From contig NZ_CP128362.1 of NCBI RefSeq assembly GCF_034274695.1, positions 5,768,501 to 5,832,500 on the forward strand: a DNA stretch of 64,000 nt. Direction: 5' to 3'. The DNA is from Chitinophaga sp. LS1. GTDB taxonomy: Bacteria > Bacteroidota > Bacteroidia > Chitinophagales > Chitinophagaceae. Shown piece after piece: positions 7,876 through 15,524 of the stretch (positions are counted from its first letter, which is position 1; each line of letters opens with the position of its first letter). The notes under the pieces were generated by a model. The model did not search any database. It saw nothing but the letters and a program-made list of their open reading frames with translations, and was not told where the DNA came from. The position numbers and the translations under genes were made by a program.

Positions 7876-7905
7876 TTTGTATTCTCCATTTATTCTCTAA
7901 TTTTG
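7876..7905 (+). promoter_or_regulatory. Candidate Bacteroidota promoter for the toxin gene
   Basis: TTTG at 7876-7879, an 18-base spacer, then TAATTTTG at 7898-7905, matching the Bacteroidota -33/-7 consensus (TTG and TAnnTTTG). It would give a leader of roughly 165 bases before the toxin start at 8076. Confidence 0.55.
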
Positions 7906-8075
7906 TCCCACAGCATTCCATTTTAACGTTTATCTGTCAGTGAATTACTTAACCCATTTTTTAATCCAAAATGTACCTATGTCATAATTTTTACGCATCG
8001 AGAACGCATTGATACCCATTCTGATTTAAGAATACCTATGTTCGTATTCCCAATCACAACTGTTTAAATAACAAG

Positions 8076-8876
8076 TTGAAATTACTATACCTTATATTAT
8101 TCTTCCTCACGGCAGGGAGCCTGGTAACCTATGCTCAATTACAACGTAGCACCAGCCTTCCCGGAGCCCCAGGTAAAGGACCCATAGTTGCATTCCCCCG
8201 CGGTATTAAGCAATCTTCCGGCGAAGTGTCTTATATAATGGCTACTGACACCGGCGGCAATGTTAACCTGGTACCCTTGTACGGTAATAAACACTATGAT
8301 AGCACCACCCGGCCGCTACCACCCCGCAAGCCTTTCCTGAAGGTGCATGGGAATGTTATGTATGACTATTACTACCAATCCGGCGTTGATACCCCATATC
8401 AGCAAAAAAATATTTATCAGCATACTGTACAGACTTCCTTAGACCTCACTATCAGTGATCAATATCCCATACGTGTGAATTTTACCACTGCCAGAGGTAA
8501 CTCTACGCTGTTTCGCAATATCACAGGTATTTTAAATGGTGCTACTGCAGTGAATAAATATGCAGAATTGAAGGCTTTTGCTGAGTCAGGTAGGGCAACC
8601 AGTGTTTATGGCATAATAGACAAAAAAATTGCTGATCAAATGTTGTATAGAAAATGGACTGGAGAGTTAATTGATGAGACAATATTACATCCATATACTA
8701 CAAGAGTCTCTACAAATAAAGCAACAGGAGTAGAGTCTACAGTTTTTTATCAAGAAAATGGATCCTACGTAATAAGAGAAAATAATACTAATAAAATTAT
8801 TCAAATTAGCGATAGGACAGTTCCTGATTGGATTCCTGATGATAATATTATTAATCCATATATTCCTAAAAAATAA
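8076..8876 (+). CDS. Secreted polymorphic toxin with colicin-E5-like C-terminal RNase domain
   Basis: 266 residues, apparently from a TTG start; no in-frame ATG lies just upstream. Residues 1-20 are a Sec signal peptide (LLYLILFFLTAGSLVTYA). Residues ~20-165 resemble the front of a much longer secreted Bacteroidota protein. Residues ~165-266 are a toxin-like tail whose end (GSYVIRENNTNKIIQISDR, then PDWIPDDNI) matches the end of colicin-E5-type tRNA anticodon RNases. DNA becomes visibly more AT-rich near 8570, where the tail begins. The following gene resembles the E5 immunity protein, which supports the call. The middle of the usual long carrier is missing, so this is either an orphan toxin cassette joined to a truncated carrier or a compact form. 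Confidence 0.55.
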   Translation: MKLLYLILFFLTAGSLVTYAQLQRSTSLPGAPGKGPIVAFPRGIKQSSGEVSYIMATDTGGNVNLVPLYGNKHYDSTTRPLPPRKPFLKVHGNVMYDYYYQSGVDTPYQQKNIYQHTVQTSLDLTISDQYPIRVNFTTARGNSTLFRNITGILNGATAVNKYAELKAFAESGRATSVYGIIDKKIADQMLYRKWTGELIDETILHPYTTRVSTNKATGVESTVFYQENGSYVIRENNTNKIIQISDRTVPDWIPDDNIINPYIPKK

Positions 8877-8881
8877 TTATA

Positions 8882-9172
8882 ATGAATGAAGTCGAAATTT
8901 TTTTTCAAGAAAAAGCAATAAAGCGAGGTGGGGTTGTTTTATATTCAAAACAGGATACTTTGGACTTTATTAAAAAGTGTAAAGATTGCGACATTGGTAT
9001 TCTTGGAATAGACGGATTCTATATAAAAGAGACAAATATTCAGCCAAGTTTGGACAATAGCATTGATTATTCAGCTGATTTATCAAATAATTCTATTTAT
9101 GATTATGATAACGCATTGGAATTTGTTTCAAAACGTGATGACAATCTTTTTTTTGAAATAGTATGTGATTAA
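8882..9172 (+). CDS. Immunity protein, colicin-E5-immunity-like
   Basis: 96 residues starting 5 bases after the toxin's stop, the classic toxin/immunity spacing. The segment DFIKKCKDCDIGILGIDGFYI followed by an acidic IDYSADL resembles ImmE5, in which a short helix precedes an ILGIDG strand and a D-rich loop that mimics the tRNA anticodon. The protein is strongly acidic, as expected for an inhibitor of a basic RNase. It lacks a signal peptide, so it acts in the cytoplasm. It is AT-rich like the toxin tail, so tail and immunity gene probably arrived together. Confidence 0.6.
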   Translation: MNEVEIFFQEKAIKRGGVVLYSKQDTLDFIKKCKDCDIGILGIDGFYIKETNIQPSLDNSIDYSADLSNNSIYDYDNALEFVSKRDDNLFFEIVCD

Positions 9173-9338
9173 CTGCAAGGCTTCGTCTCATAAATAATAA
9201 TTGCTTCATTTTTTATAACGTGGTTGCTACATCGAAAGAATGATCACCAGTATAATTTCAAGCGATTATATAGGAGGATGAATGGATGTATAAGAGGTGA
9301 TGATGTGAATAGCTTCAATTTTTATTAATGAACATGAC

Positions 9339-9377
9339 AAATAAGGCACCTTATACCATAAGGTGCCTTATTTTATT
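9339..9377. terminator. Terminator hairpin after the toxin/immunity pair
   Basis: A ~14-bp stem (AAATAAGGCACCTTA and its complement) around a short loop, followed by TTTATTT on the plus strand. It is symmetric enough to work in both directions. Confidence 0.75.
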
Positions 9378-9467
9378 TACTTAGCGGTCACATTATAGGA
9401 TTTCTCACAGTTGTTTAATTGTATAAATGCTAAGGTTTTTACCATATTCCTAGGAGGAAATAGAGAC

Positions 9468-10095
9468 ATGGCCTTATTAGACTGGTTTAAAGAGATAGTG
9501 GTTATAAACGAGAGTTATTATCCCCTCATATTCTAATTATTACCAGGGAAAGCTTGTGGCTCCGGGAACGGGAAATAAGAAGTTAGCAGATTTTTCCAAT
9601 GATTCATGGAACATTGCAGCAGCTACATTAGTGTATTTACGTGCGTTACAAAATAGTCCGGATCCTGAAGTAAGGCGAAGATTTGAGGTGCTGAATAGTA
9701 GTCCTAGATATGTTTTCAGCATTAAGTTTTTGTCCCAATGAAGGTTCTTCCAGTTACAAATTAAAAGTTAATGGAAACCCATACCAACTTGACTATAAAG
9801 GGAATTACAAAATATCAAGAAAAGAACTTTAGGAAATTCAAATACCGGAATTGTTAAAATTGAATTTGCATGGATGGGAGTGTATAACGATAGCATTTTC
9901 TTAGATGAAGATGATAATTTAGTATTGTATTTTTTCCATTTAAATGATAATAGTACAATGATGGATGTACAGAATGTAGATTTGGTAGCCATTCACCCAG
10001 GAAAAATGATAATGAAAGGTATTGTTATATTGGTAAGACAAAGGAATTATTCAAAAGAGTTCATTATTCCGAATCAGGTTTTTCACCGATGCTAA
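9468..10095 (+). pseudogene. Broken gene of unknown family with several frameshifts
   Basis: An ATG at 9468 with an unusually good Shine-Dalgarno (AGGAGG) opens a 22-codon frame. The reading then continues in other frames without natural ends: residues such as YYQGKLVAPGTGNKKLADF and RALQNSPDPEVRRRFEVL up to about 9715, then SSSYKLKVNGNPYQLDY to 9830, then TGIVKIEFAWMGVYNDS to the stop at 10095. Each segment looks like real protein and each junction needs a frame change, so I read it as one decayed gene rather than three small ones. I cannot name the family. It lies in the AT-rich zone between the toxin/immunity pair and transposase debris. Confidence 0.45.
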
Positions 10096-10132
10096 TAAAG
10101 TTTTTTAGTCTTGGTAATGGCATCAATTTATA

Positions 10133-10450
10133 ATGGCAATTAAACAACTTCATATAGTAAAACTGATTGATGATGCTCAATACAAGAACCGTAACAAAGA
10201 CGGGGAAAAAGGATTTACCCGGAACCTTAAACTCCCATTCAAAGAACTCATAGTACTTATAAGCCGAGGTATGATGCGATCAATTCAGCGTGAGCTTAAC
10301 GATTTTTTTGGAAAGATTCTGGATCTGGATTATAGTATGATGATATACTTCTTAAAACATGTGAAAGTATTAGAACTGGTAGAAAGTTTCCTAGGAACCA
10401 TAAAGTCAAGAAGCCTGCAATGGAATACAAATAACAAAAGCCGTCTCTGA
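10133..10450 (+). pseudogene. IS4-type transposase N-terminal fragment
   Basis: Residues ~20-65 (DGEKGFTRNLKLPFKELIVL, then MMRSIQRELNDFF) match the N-terminal signature of IS4-family DDE transposases, where a FTRxRKLxFxxLI motif is followed by a RSxQxELxxFF helix. The rest of the 105-residue frame does not continue into the catalytic DDE core, so at most about a quarter of a transposase remains. No terminal inverted repeats were seen. It marks an old insertion in this decaying region. Confidence 0.6.
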
Positions 10451-10470
10451 ATAATAAGAGACGGCTTTTA
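10436..10470. terminator. Strong bidirectional terminator hairpin
   Basis: AAAAGCCGTCTCT pairs perfectly with AGAGACGGCTTTT around an 8-base loop, with A and T tracts on both sides, suiting both directions. Confidence 0.85.
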
Positions 10471-10490
10471 CCGTAATTAAGGAAATGAAA

Positions 10491-10731
10491 TCAAAATTGA
10501 ATATTCGCCTCTTTTAAAGGGTTGTCCTGTTTATCTGAATAGAAATTCACAGATAACAAATTTTGACCGATTACTAAATATCTGACAAATACAAGGTCAT
10601 TTGGCCTTTTTTCATCATAATAGAACACATGTGAAAGAGCTGCGGGATGTGTTTCTATATAATACACCCCTTTAAATTTATACCCACAAATCTCTTTCGG
10701 AATTTTAGCTAATTCTTCAAGGTGACACCAA
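10491..10731 (-). pseudogene. 3' fragment of an unknown gene cut by transposase DNA
   Basis: On the minus strand an open frame (WCHLEELAKIPKEICG, then YYIETHPAALSHVFYYDE and VRYLVIGQNLLSVNFYSD) runs to a TGA at 10491-10493. It has no start codon: its 5' end merges at about 10731 with the transposase fragment, exactly where that transposase loses homology. It is therefore the tail of a gene interrupted or fused by the element. Size and composition recall small immunity-type proteins, but I cannot assign a family. Confidence 0.5.
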
Positions 10732-11191
10732 TTTGTCCGCAGTATTGTCTTTTCACCCCTGCAGAGAGTTTTCCTTTTTTAGGATTACCACTTTCATCAA
10801 TTATCAAACAGGTATCGTCTTCCAGTCCACTCTGTTGTAAAAGATGCCAGAAATCTAATGTTATCCTATCCATCAACTTTGAATAACACCACTTTCCAAT
10901 GGTTATAAAGTGATGTAAGCATTGCTGACTGGTATTTTGAAGCTCCTCTGCCATCACCTGGCAATTACGTCGTCGACTAACCATTAACCCCTTCAAATAA
11001 GAAGCTGCATTTGATGTTCCGTCTTTTGTCTTGCTCTTAAAGTAAAATGTAAAGCTGAGAAGAAATTGTAACAACCGACTCTCTACGAGCCGGAAATTGT
11101 TTATTTTCGACTCATATTTTTGTTTATTAATAAAGCCCGTTCGGTTTCTACTGTTTGGGCTCTTCTTTTGGGATATTGCAAATGTATGCAA
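10709..11191 (-). pseudogene. IS701-like transposase, N-terminal part only
   Basis: About 160 residues match the first part of an IS701-type DDE transposase: SKTKDGTSNAASYLKGL, RRRNCQVMAEEL, HHFITIGKWCYSKLMDR, then the first catalytic-Asp block CLIIDESGNPKKGKLSAGVK and QYCGQIG. The intact enzyme is about 350-400 residues. Here homology stops right after QIG and the frame ends seven residues later in foreign sequence. The second and third acidic residues are absent, so it cannot be active. No terminal inverted repeats could be identified. Confidence 0.8.
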
Positions 11192-11315
11192 AACCCGCTT
11201 CCGTGCAAAGTTTCGACTATAATATGTAAAGAACTATAATTTGACTAAACAGAGTTAAAATTTATTTTTAATGATAGAGGTCACAGCAAGAAAGTAAATA
11301 AATAAAATTAATTTT

Positions 11316-11708
11316 ATGAAATATTTTGGTGTTGACGTCTATGATGCAACGTTTATTTCTCCATTTGTTTTAGATGAAAATCAATCTCTCGAATCTCAGG
11401 ATTTTCTGTTAGATAGTGAGATTGGAGGTTTGGATTTTCTTTTTAGACAATATGAGTTTTTCCTCACTATTGCTTGGTATGGAGACAAAGATGATCTGTT
11501 TAATGAGAATAATGTGTTTGTAATTAGGATCTATGAGCCAGTTAATTTTGAAGGGCGTAAAACTTTTTTTAAAAAGATAGCCAGAACTGATTTTGGAGAA
11601 CTTAAAAAACTACTACATGAAGCTGTTGAATTTATGGAGAAAATGAAGACAATGAGTGATAAAGATATCCAGGAATTTCCAGATTTGAATTATTGGAGTA
11701 TACGGTGA
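11316..11708 (+). CDS. Hypothetical protein, immunity-like size and context
   Basis: 130 residues from an ATG at 11316. The protein is acidic (VDVYDATFISPFVLDENQ and DKDDLFNENN), with mixed alpha/beta composition and no signal peptide or membrane segment. I do not recognise a family. It stands alone in an AT-rich zone with a perfect terminator behind it and no toxin next to it, which is how orphan immunity genes often look. That is context, not evidence of function. Confidence 0.5.
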   Translation: MKYFGVDVYDATFISPFVLDENQSLESQDFLLDSEIGGLDFLFRQYEFFLTIAWYGDKDDLFNENNVFVIRIYEPVNFEGRKTFFKKIARTDFGELKKLLHEAVEFMEKMKTMSDKDIQEFPDLNYWSIR

Positions 11709-11734
11709 ATGTTTTAAGAGTGTAGTATCATACC

Positions 11735-11783
11735 AATAAGAAGAGGTTGCGTCTCAAGATATGATGCAACCTCTTCTTATTGA
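11735..11783. terminator. Long perfect terminator hairpin
   Basis: A perfect 16-bp stem, arms 11735-11750 and 11766-11781, around a 15-base loop. Shorter T tracts lie on each side. Confidence 0.8.
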
Positions 11784-11954
11784 TTCTGATTAACCCAATT
11801 GAGGTGTTTTTAAGATATAGTGGCAGAAATCAAAGCACCAAAGTTCAGTTTTGCACAAAAGTTCAATCAAATAACTTCAGTTTAACTTTATACTATAGTT
11901 GAATCGTAGCCGTTCATTCGCTTATCGTCAACACTATATTAGTGGTTGCGTTTT

Positions 11955-12275
11955 TTATTTTGTCTGTTGAAATTTTATTGCCCATTCATTCATTTGTTCA
12001 AGCAGGGGTTTCATTGTTAAGCCGCCTGTTGTCAAACTATATTCAACTGTTATTGGAACAGTATTAAATGTTTGTCGGTTTACAATTCCTGCGGCTTCTA
12101 AATCTTTCAATTCTTTGATGAGCATTTTGGCTGAAATACCTTCTATTTCCCGTTCCAATTCCTTAAACCGTTTTTTACCAAAATACAGTATGGAAAGAAT
12201 GTGCAATTTCCATTTTCCACCCAAAACCTGCAAGATGAATTGTAATGATTCAAAATTGTTCACACATTTTTCCAT
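11955..12275 (-). CDS. HxlR-family winged-helix transcriptional regulator
   Basis: 106 residues from the ATG at 12273-12275; the longer frame from 12389 would run through the operator. The whole protein is a HxlR/DUF24 winged helix: LGGKWKLHILSILYFGKKRFKELERE, then SAKMLIKELKDLEAAGIVNR, and the wing VEYSLTTGG. HxlR proteins bind DNA as dimers and often sense electrophiles, quinones or redox stress through Cys. Here there is one Cys, at residue 4. It is divergent from an SDR oxidoreductase gene, the classic arrangement in which HxlR represses the neighbouring oxidoreductase. Confidence 0.85.
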   Translation of the reverse strand: MEKCVNNFESLQFILQVLGGKWKLHILSILYFGKKRFKELEREIEGISAKMLIKELKDLEAAGIVNRQTFNTVPITVEYSLTTGGLTMKPLLEQMNEWAIKFQQTK

Positions 12276-12329
12276 GTTTATCTTCGTTTTATTTATCTGA
12301 TTTCTAATAATAGTAACTTTTTGGTTATT

Positions 12330-12364
12330 AGTATACTTTATTGTAACTACTTGCAAAAGTATAC
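12330..12364. promoter_or_regulatory. Candidate HxlR operator
   Basis: AGTATACTTT at 12330-12339 and AAAAGTATAC at 12355-12364 form an imperfect inverted repeat in the divergent promoter region between the HxlR gene and the SDR gene. HxlR-type regulators bind such dyads, so binding here is inferred from position and symmetry. Confidence 0.5.
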
Positions 12365-12400
12365 CATTGGGTTTACATTTACAATTCAAAACGAAAAATT

Positions 12401-13171
12401 ATGTTGAAAGGAAGAACAATTTTAATTACAGGCGGTGGGTCGGGAATTGGCGAAACACTTACAAACAAGTTGTCAAACGATAACAAAATTATCATTTGCG
12501 GAAGGAATGAAGATAAACTGAAAAAGGTTGCCGCTGCAAATACGAATGTGTCATATTTTGTTGCTGATGTTTCTGTCGCCAACGAAATTGACGAACTTTT
12601 TAAAAGAATAAAAACAGACGGAATTGTTTTAGATGTTTTGTTCAATAACGCAGGTGTCGTTGAGCAATGGGACATTACAAAATCGGCCTTGTCATCTGCT
12701 CAGATTTTTGAAAAGATAAATACAAACTTGTCTGGTGCTATCGCTATTACACAACAATTTGTAGGTCAGGCAAACAAGTCAGTAAGCAACGTAATTGTAA
12801 ATATTACTTCTACTATTGCAATTTTTCCTTTTCCTGTTTTAGGTTTGTATTCTACGTCTAAATCAGGGTTAAGTATATTTACAAAAATGATAAGACAACA
12901 ACTGAAAGGTACAAATTTCAAAGTTGTTGAAATTCTTCCGTCTCAGGTTGAAACTGAAATGCCTAAAAAATTAGGATTTACGTCAAGAGGTATGAATGTG
13001 CAGGATTTTGCAAACAAAACGATTAACGCAATCAACAAAGGTAAAACAGAATACTCAGCTGACCCGAATGTTCCTATGCTTAAATTATTCAATAGACTTT
13101 TACCGAAAAGTAGCGTGTTGAATATGGCTGATAAAATCAGTAAAAAAATATTGAAAAGTATTGCAGTCTGA
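12401..13171 (+). CDS. SDR-family NAD(P)-dependent oxidoreductase
   Basis: 256 residues with all classic short-chain dehydrogenase features: TGGGSGIG cofactor loop near residue 10, NNAGV near residue 85, catalytic Ser in NITSTIA and YSTSK (Tyr/Lys) near residues 150-155. The Arg of CGRNEDK after beta-2 suggests preference for NADP. It resembles DltE-like SDRs of unknown substrate. It is divergent from the HxlR regulator and probably under its control, which suggests detoxification of a reactive carbonyl or quinone. The gene is more AT-rich than the window's core genes. Confidence 0.85.
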   Translation: MLKGRTILITGGGSGIGETLTNKLSNDNKIIICGRNEDKLKKVAAANTNVSYFVADVSVANEIDELFKRIKTDGIVLDVLFNNAGVVEQWDITKSALSSAQIFEKINTNLSGAIAITQQFVGQANKSVSNVIVNITSTIAIFPFPVLGLYSTSKSGLSIFTKMIRQQLKGTNFKVVEILPSQVETEMPKKLGFTSRGMNVQDFANKTINAINKGKTEYSADPNVPMLKLFNRLLPKSSVLNMADKISKKILKSIAV

Positions 13172-13172
13172 T

Positions 13173-13286
13173 GGTTGGGGAGAAACCTTTTGGGTGAAAG
13201 GGGGAACCATCATTGATTCTTTGAAAAAATATGATATGAATAATATTGGAGAATTGGTAAAGAAGAATATTTGTTTACCAGGATAA
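13173..13286 (+). pseudogene. Short 3' gene remnant
   Basis: Directly after the SDR stop a frame without a start codon encodes about 37 residues (GWGETFWVKGGTIIDSLKKY, then MNNIGELVKKNICLPG) before a TAA at 13284-13286. The composition is protein-like and it probably is the tail of a deleted gene. The family is unknown. Confidence 0.35.
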
Positions 13287-13627
13287 TAAGCTTAGGTGCC
13301 TATTTAAAAGGCTGAGGATATTATTGATTTTTAATACTTTCCCAAAAAGAATAAACTTTTATTTTGCTCCGTAGGAAATAATGTATGACGAAGTAGTCGG
13401 ATTTTTAGTTGGGCAGCTCTGCACACTGTACTTCCCATTGCAGTAAATTACCGTTATTTCAATCATTATTAACCTTTCGAAAAAAGCCTATGTTTAACCC
13501 ATTAGTCATTCCATACTTGGTGACGACCGATTGCATATGCAGCCGTGGCCGAGTATACCGAAGACCCGAAGATGCAATCGCCTCGTATTGTTAGTAATCC
13601 ATTTATTAACGATGTATCGCATCTTCC
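13287..13627. other. Intergenic region, no convincing gene
   Basis: Only short frames are present. A 30-residue frame ending at 13630 (EYTEDPKMQSPRIVSNPF) could be another gene remnant. I see no repeat, RNA or terminator. Confidence 0.3.
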
Positions 13628-13951
13628 ATGAACACTCACTTTAATTTATACATACAACTTCCTGCCTTCTGGAAACTTAGAATGGCAGACAAAAACATCA
13701 AACCTCATCATGTTATATTGTACCTCAACCTCTTGTTGAAATGGCATGAACAGCATGACAACCCCGTTCTCCACATCAAGTCATATGAAATGATGGATGA
13801 AACTAATCTTGGTTCCCGGAGAACGTATTTCCGTTATATGAGAGAACTCCTTGAATGGGGTTACATCAATGGATACCGCAAAGGAACCAACGGAGCGATA
13901 GTAGAGATGAAATTCCTACACCTGCCTGCTGACGAACAGATTGTATCCTAA
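13628..13951 (+). CDS. Winged-helix protein, paralogue of the initiator N-terminal domain
   Basis: 107 residues homologous to residues ~30-140 of the initiator-like protein at 5523. Shared features are FWKLRMADKNIKPHHVILYL in place of FYTRLKNERRLKAHHISLYL, a W-x4-H block, LGSRRTYFRYMRELLEWGYI in place of IGSTKTYTDSLKWLHECGYI, and a basic wing. The linker repeats and the replisome-organiser-like C-terminus are absent. It could bind DNA without recruiting a loader, perhaps as a regulator or as a remnant of a second element. A terminator follows at 14016. Confidence 0.6.
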   Translation: MNTHFNLYIQLPAFWKLRMADKNIKPHHVILYLNLLLKWHEQHDNPVLHIKSYEMMDETNLGSRRTYFRYMRELLEWGYINGYRKGTNGAIVEMKFLHLPADEQIVS

Positions 13952-14015
13952 CCCCGTACAAAGAGTTAGTAGCAGGAGATGAGGATGTTGAAGTGTATGA
14001 TAACGTCTAAAGTCC

Positions 14016-14053
14016 AAGGTTGCTTCCAGGTGGTACTGGAAGCAACCTTTTAT
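14016..14053 (+). terminator. Rho-independent terminator
   Basis: A perfect 14-bp stem (AAGGTTGCTTCCAG and its complement) with a 6-base loop, followed by a short T-rich tract (TTTATT). Confidence 0.85.
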
Positions 14054-14133
14054 TAAATTGGCCATAGTATATTATAAGCTGAGAGGGAGGATAATTAAAT
14101 AAAATTTACTATTTTGTTATGTAATGTTCGATT

Positions 14134-15258
14134 ATGAAAAACTTGTCTCAACGTCTCTTATCTATCGATGCCTTCCGTGCCATCACCATGCTGGCTATGA
14201 TCTTCGTCAACGATGTCAGTGGGGTATCTAACATCCCTGCCTGGATAGAACATACCAAAGCTGCAGATGATGGAATGGGGTTTGCTGATACAGTATTCCC
14301 TGCCTTTTTATTTATTGTCGGGTTGTCGATCCCATTTGCCATTGGAAAGCGGATCGCGAAGCAGGAGTCATTTATCAAAACAGAAACACATATTTTAACC
14401 CGTTCACTGGCCCTGATCGTGATTGGCTTTTTTCATGTGAACCTGGAAAGTTATAATCGCGAAGCGGCCATCCTGCCATATGCAATATGGGAGATATTGA
14501 TCACTGTAGGATTCTTTCTGATCTGGCTGGATTATAAGAAGAAACAATACCTGTTGCAGGGATTAGGAATTGCATTACTCATAGCCATGGCTGCCTTGTA
14601 CAAAGGGGAAGGCGGTCAATGGATGCGGCCATCCTGGTGGGGAATATTAGGTATTATAGGCTGGGCTTACCTGGTGAGTGCGACGGTCTTTTTATTGGCG
14701 AAGGGGAAATTTCCTGCATTAATAGTATTGCTGGCCGTTTTTTTAGGGATCAATTTTGCAAAGCATAGCGGGGTGTTATTAGTGGATATACCTGTAATAG
14801 GAGACGCGTCTTCCATTACATTGATCATGGCCGGCGTAGTCATTTCCAGTATCCCTAAAAAATCAATTCCCCTGTTAATTGGAATAGGTGTAGCGGCTAT
14901 AGTGATTGGTTTGATCGTACGACCTTATACAGAAGGGATTTCAAAGATCAGGTCTACACCTTCATGGGTATTGATATGTGCGGGTATCAGCACGGTTGTA
15001 TTTGCAATTATGATCTGGTTAGTAGATCTGAAAGGTAAGATGCACTGGTTTTCGTTTATCAAACCTGCTGGAACCAGTACATTGACCTGTTATCTTATTC
15101 CATACCTGTTATATTCACTGATGTTATTGGTACATTTTCATTTTCCTGCATTCTTAAGTAATGGAATAGGTGGGATCTTAAGAAGTATTGCAATAGCCTT
15201 TATGGTGATCTGGATTGTGGGCAGAATGGAAAAGATCCATCTCCGGCTCAAGATATAA
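14134..15258 (+). CDS. DUF5009 / HGSNAT-like membrane acyltransferase
   Basis: 374 residues with about ten hydrophobic segments. The N-terminus (RLLSIDAFRAITMLAMIFVND) is typical of the DUF5009/heparan-alpha-glucosaminide N-acetyltransferase-like family, where the first helix follows an S-x-D-x-x-R motif. The PAFLFIVGLSIPFAI segment also fits. Relatives transfer acetyl groups across a membrane to sugar amino groups; in Bacteroidota the substrate is unknown, though a polysaccharide or cell-wall sugar is likely. It is monocistronic, with a terminator upstream. This gene starts the GC-richer, core-like part of the window. Confidence 0.8.
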   Translation: MKNLSQRLLSIDAFRAITMLAMIFVNDVSGVSNIPAWIEHTKAADDGMGFADTVFPAFLFIVGLSIPFAIGKRIAKQESFIKTETHILTRSLALIVIGFFHVNLESYNREAAILPYAIWEILITVGFFLIWLDYKKKQYLLQGLGIALLIAMAALYKGEGGQWMRPSWWGILGIIGWAYLVSATVFLLAKGKFPALIVLLAVFLGINFAKHSGVLLVDIPVIGDASSITLIMAGVVISSIPKKSIPLLIGIGVAAIVIGLIVRPYTEGISKIRSTPSWVLICAGISTVVFAIMIWLVDLKGKMHWFSFIKPAGTSTLTCYLIPYLLYSLMLLVHFHFPAFLSNGIGGILRSIAIAFMVIWIVGRMEKIHLRLKI

Positions 15259-15423
15259 ACTGTTCCCCTGAGCGATACTTAAAATATAACCATCTGTGAA
15301 GTGAATACATAATTCTTGTTTTTCTGTGGCCGGTAACAATTGGTGCACTCATTTGTAAACGTCGCGTTCCTGCCATAGGGCTTCAAACCGGCACCTTTCC
15401 ATCTGGCCCATCCCCAGCCTAAT

Positions 15424-15461
15424 GTAAAAAAGAAACCCCTGATCCGGACAAATCAGGGGTT
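15424..15461 (-). terminator. Rho-independent terminator of the permease gene
   Basis: AACCCCTGAT pairs perfectly with ATCAGGGGTT (arms 15434-15443 and 15452-15461). On the minus strand the stem is followed by TTCTTTTTT. Confidence 0.85.
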
Positions 15462-15524
15462 GGTATAGACATTAATGATGAAGTGGATTCGGGAAAACTG
15501 CAATTGAAGTCATCATGCAATATT

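Noticed and set aside
9874..10095. Independent 73-residue gene
   Set aside because: The protein-like sequence continues upstream in another frame without a start (from about 9830 leftwards), so it is better explained as part of the frameshifted pseudogene at 9468-10095.
1..14000. Complete integrative element with integrase and attachment sites
   Set aside because: Although replication-type genes and transposase pieces are present, I found no integrase, relaxase or direct repeat pair that could serve as att sites.
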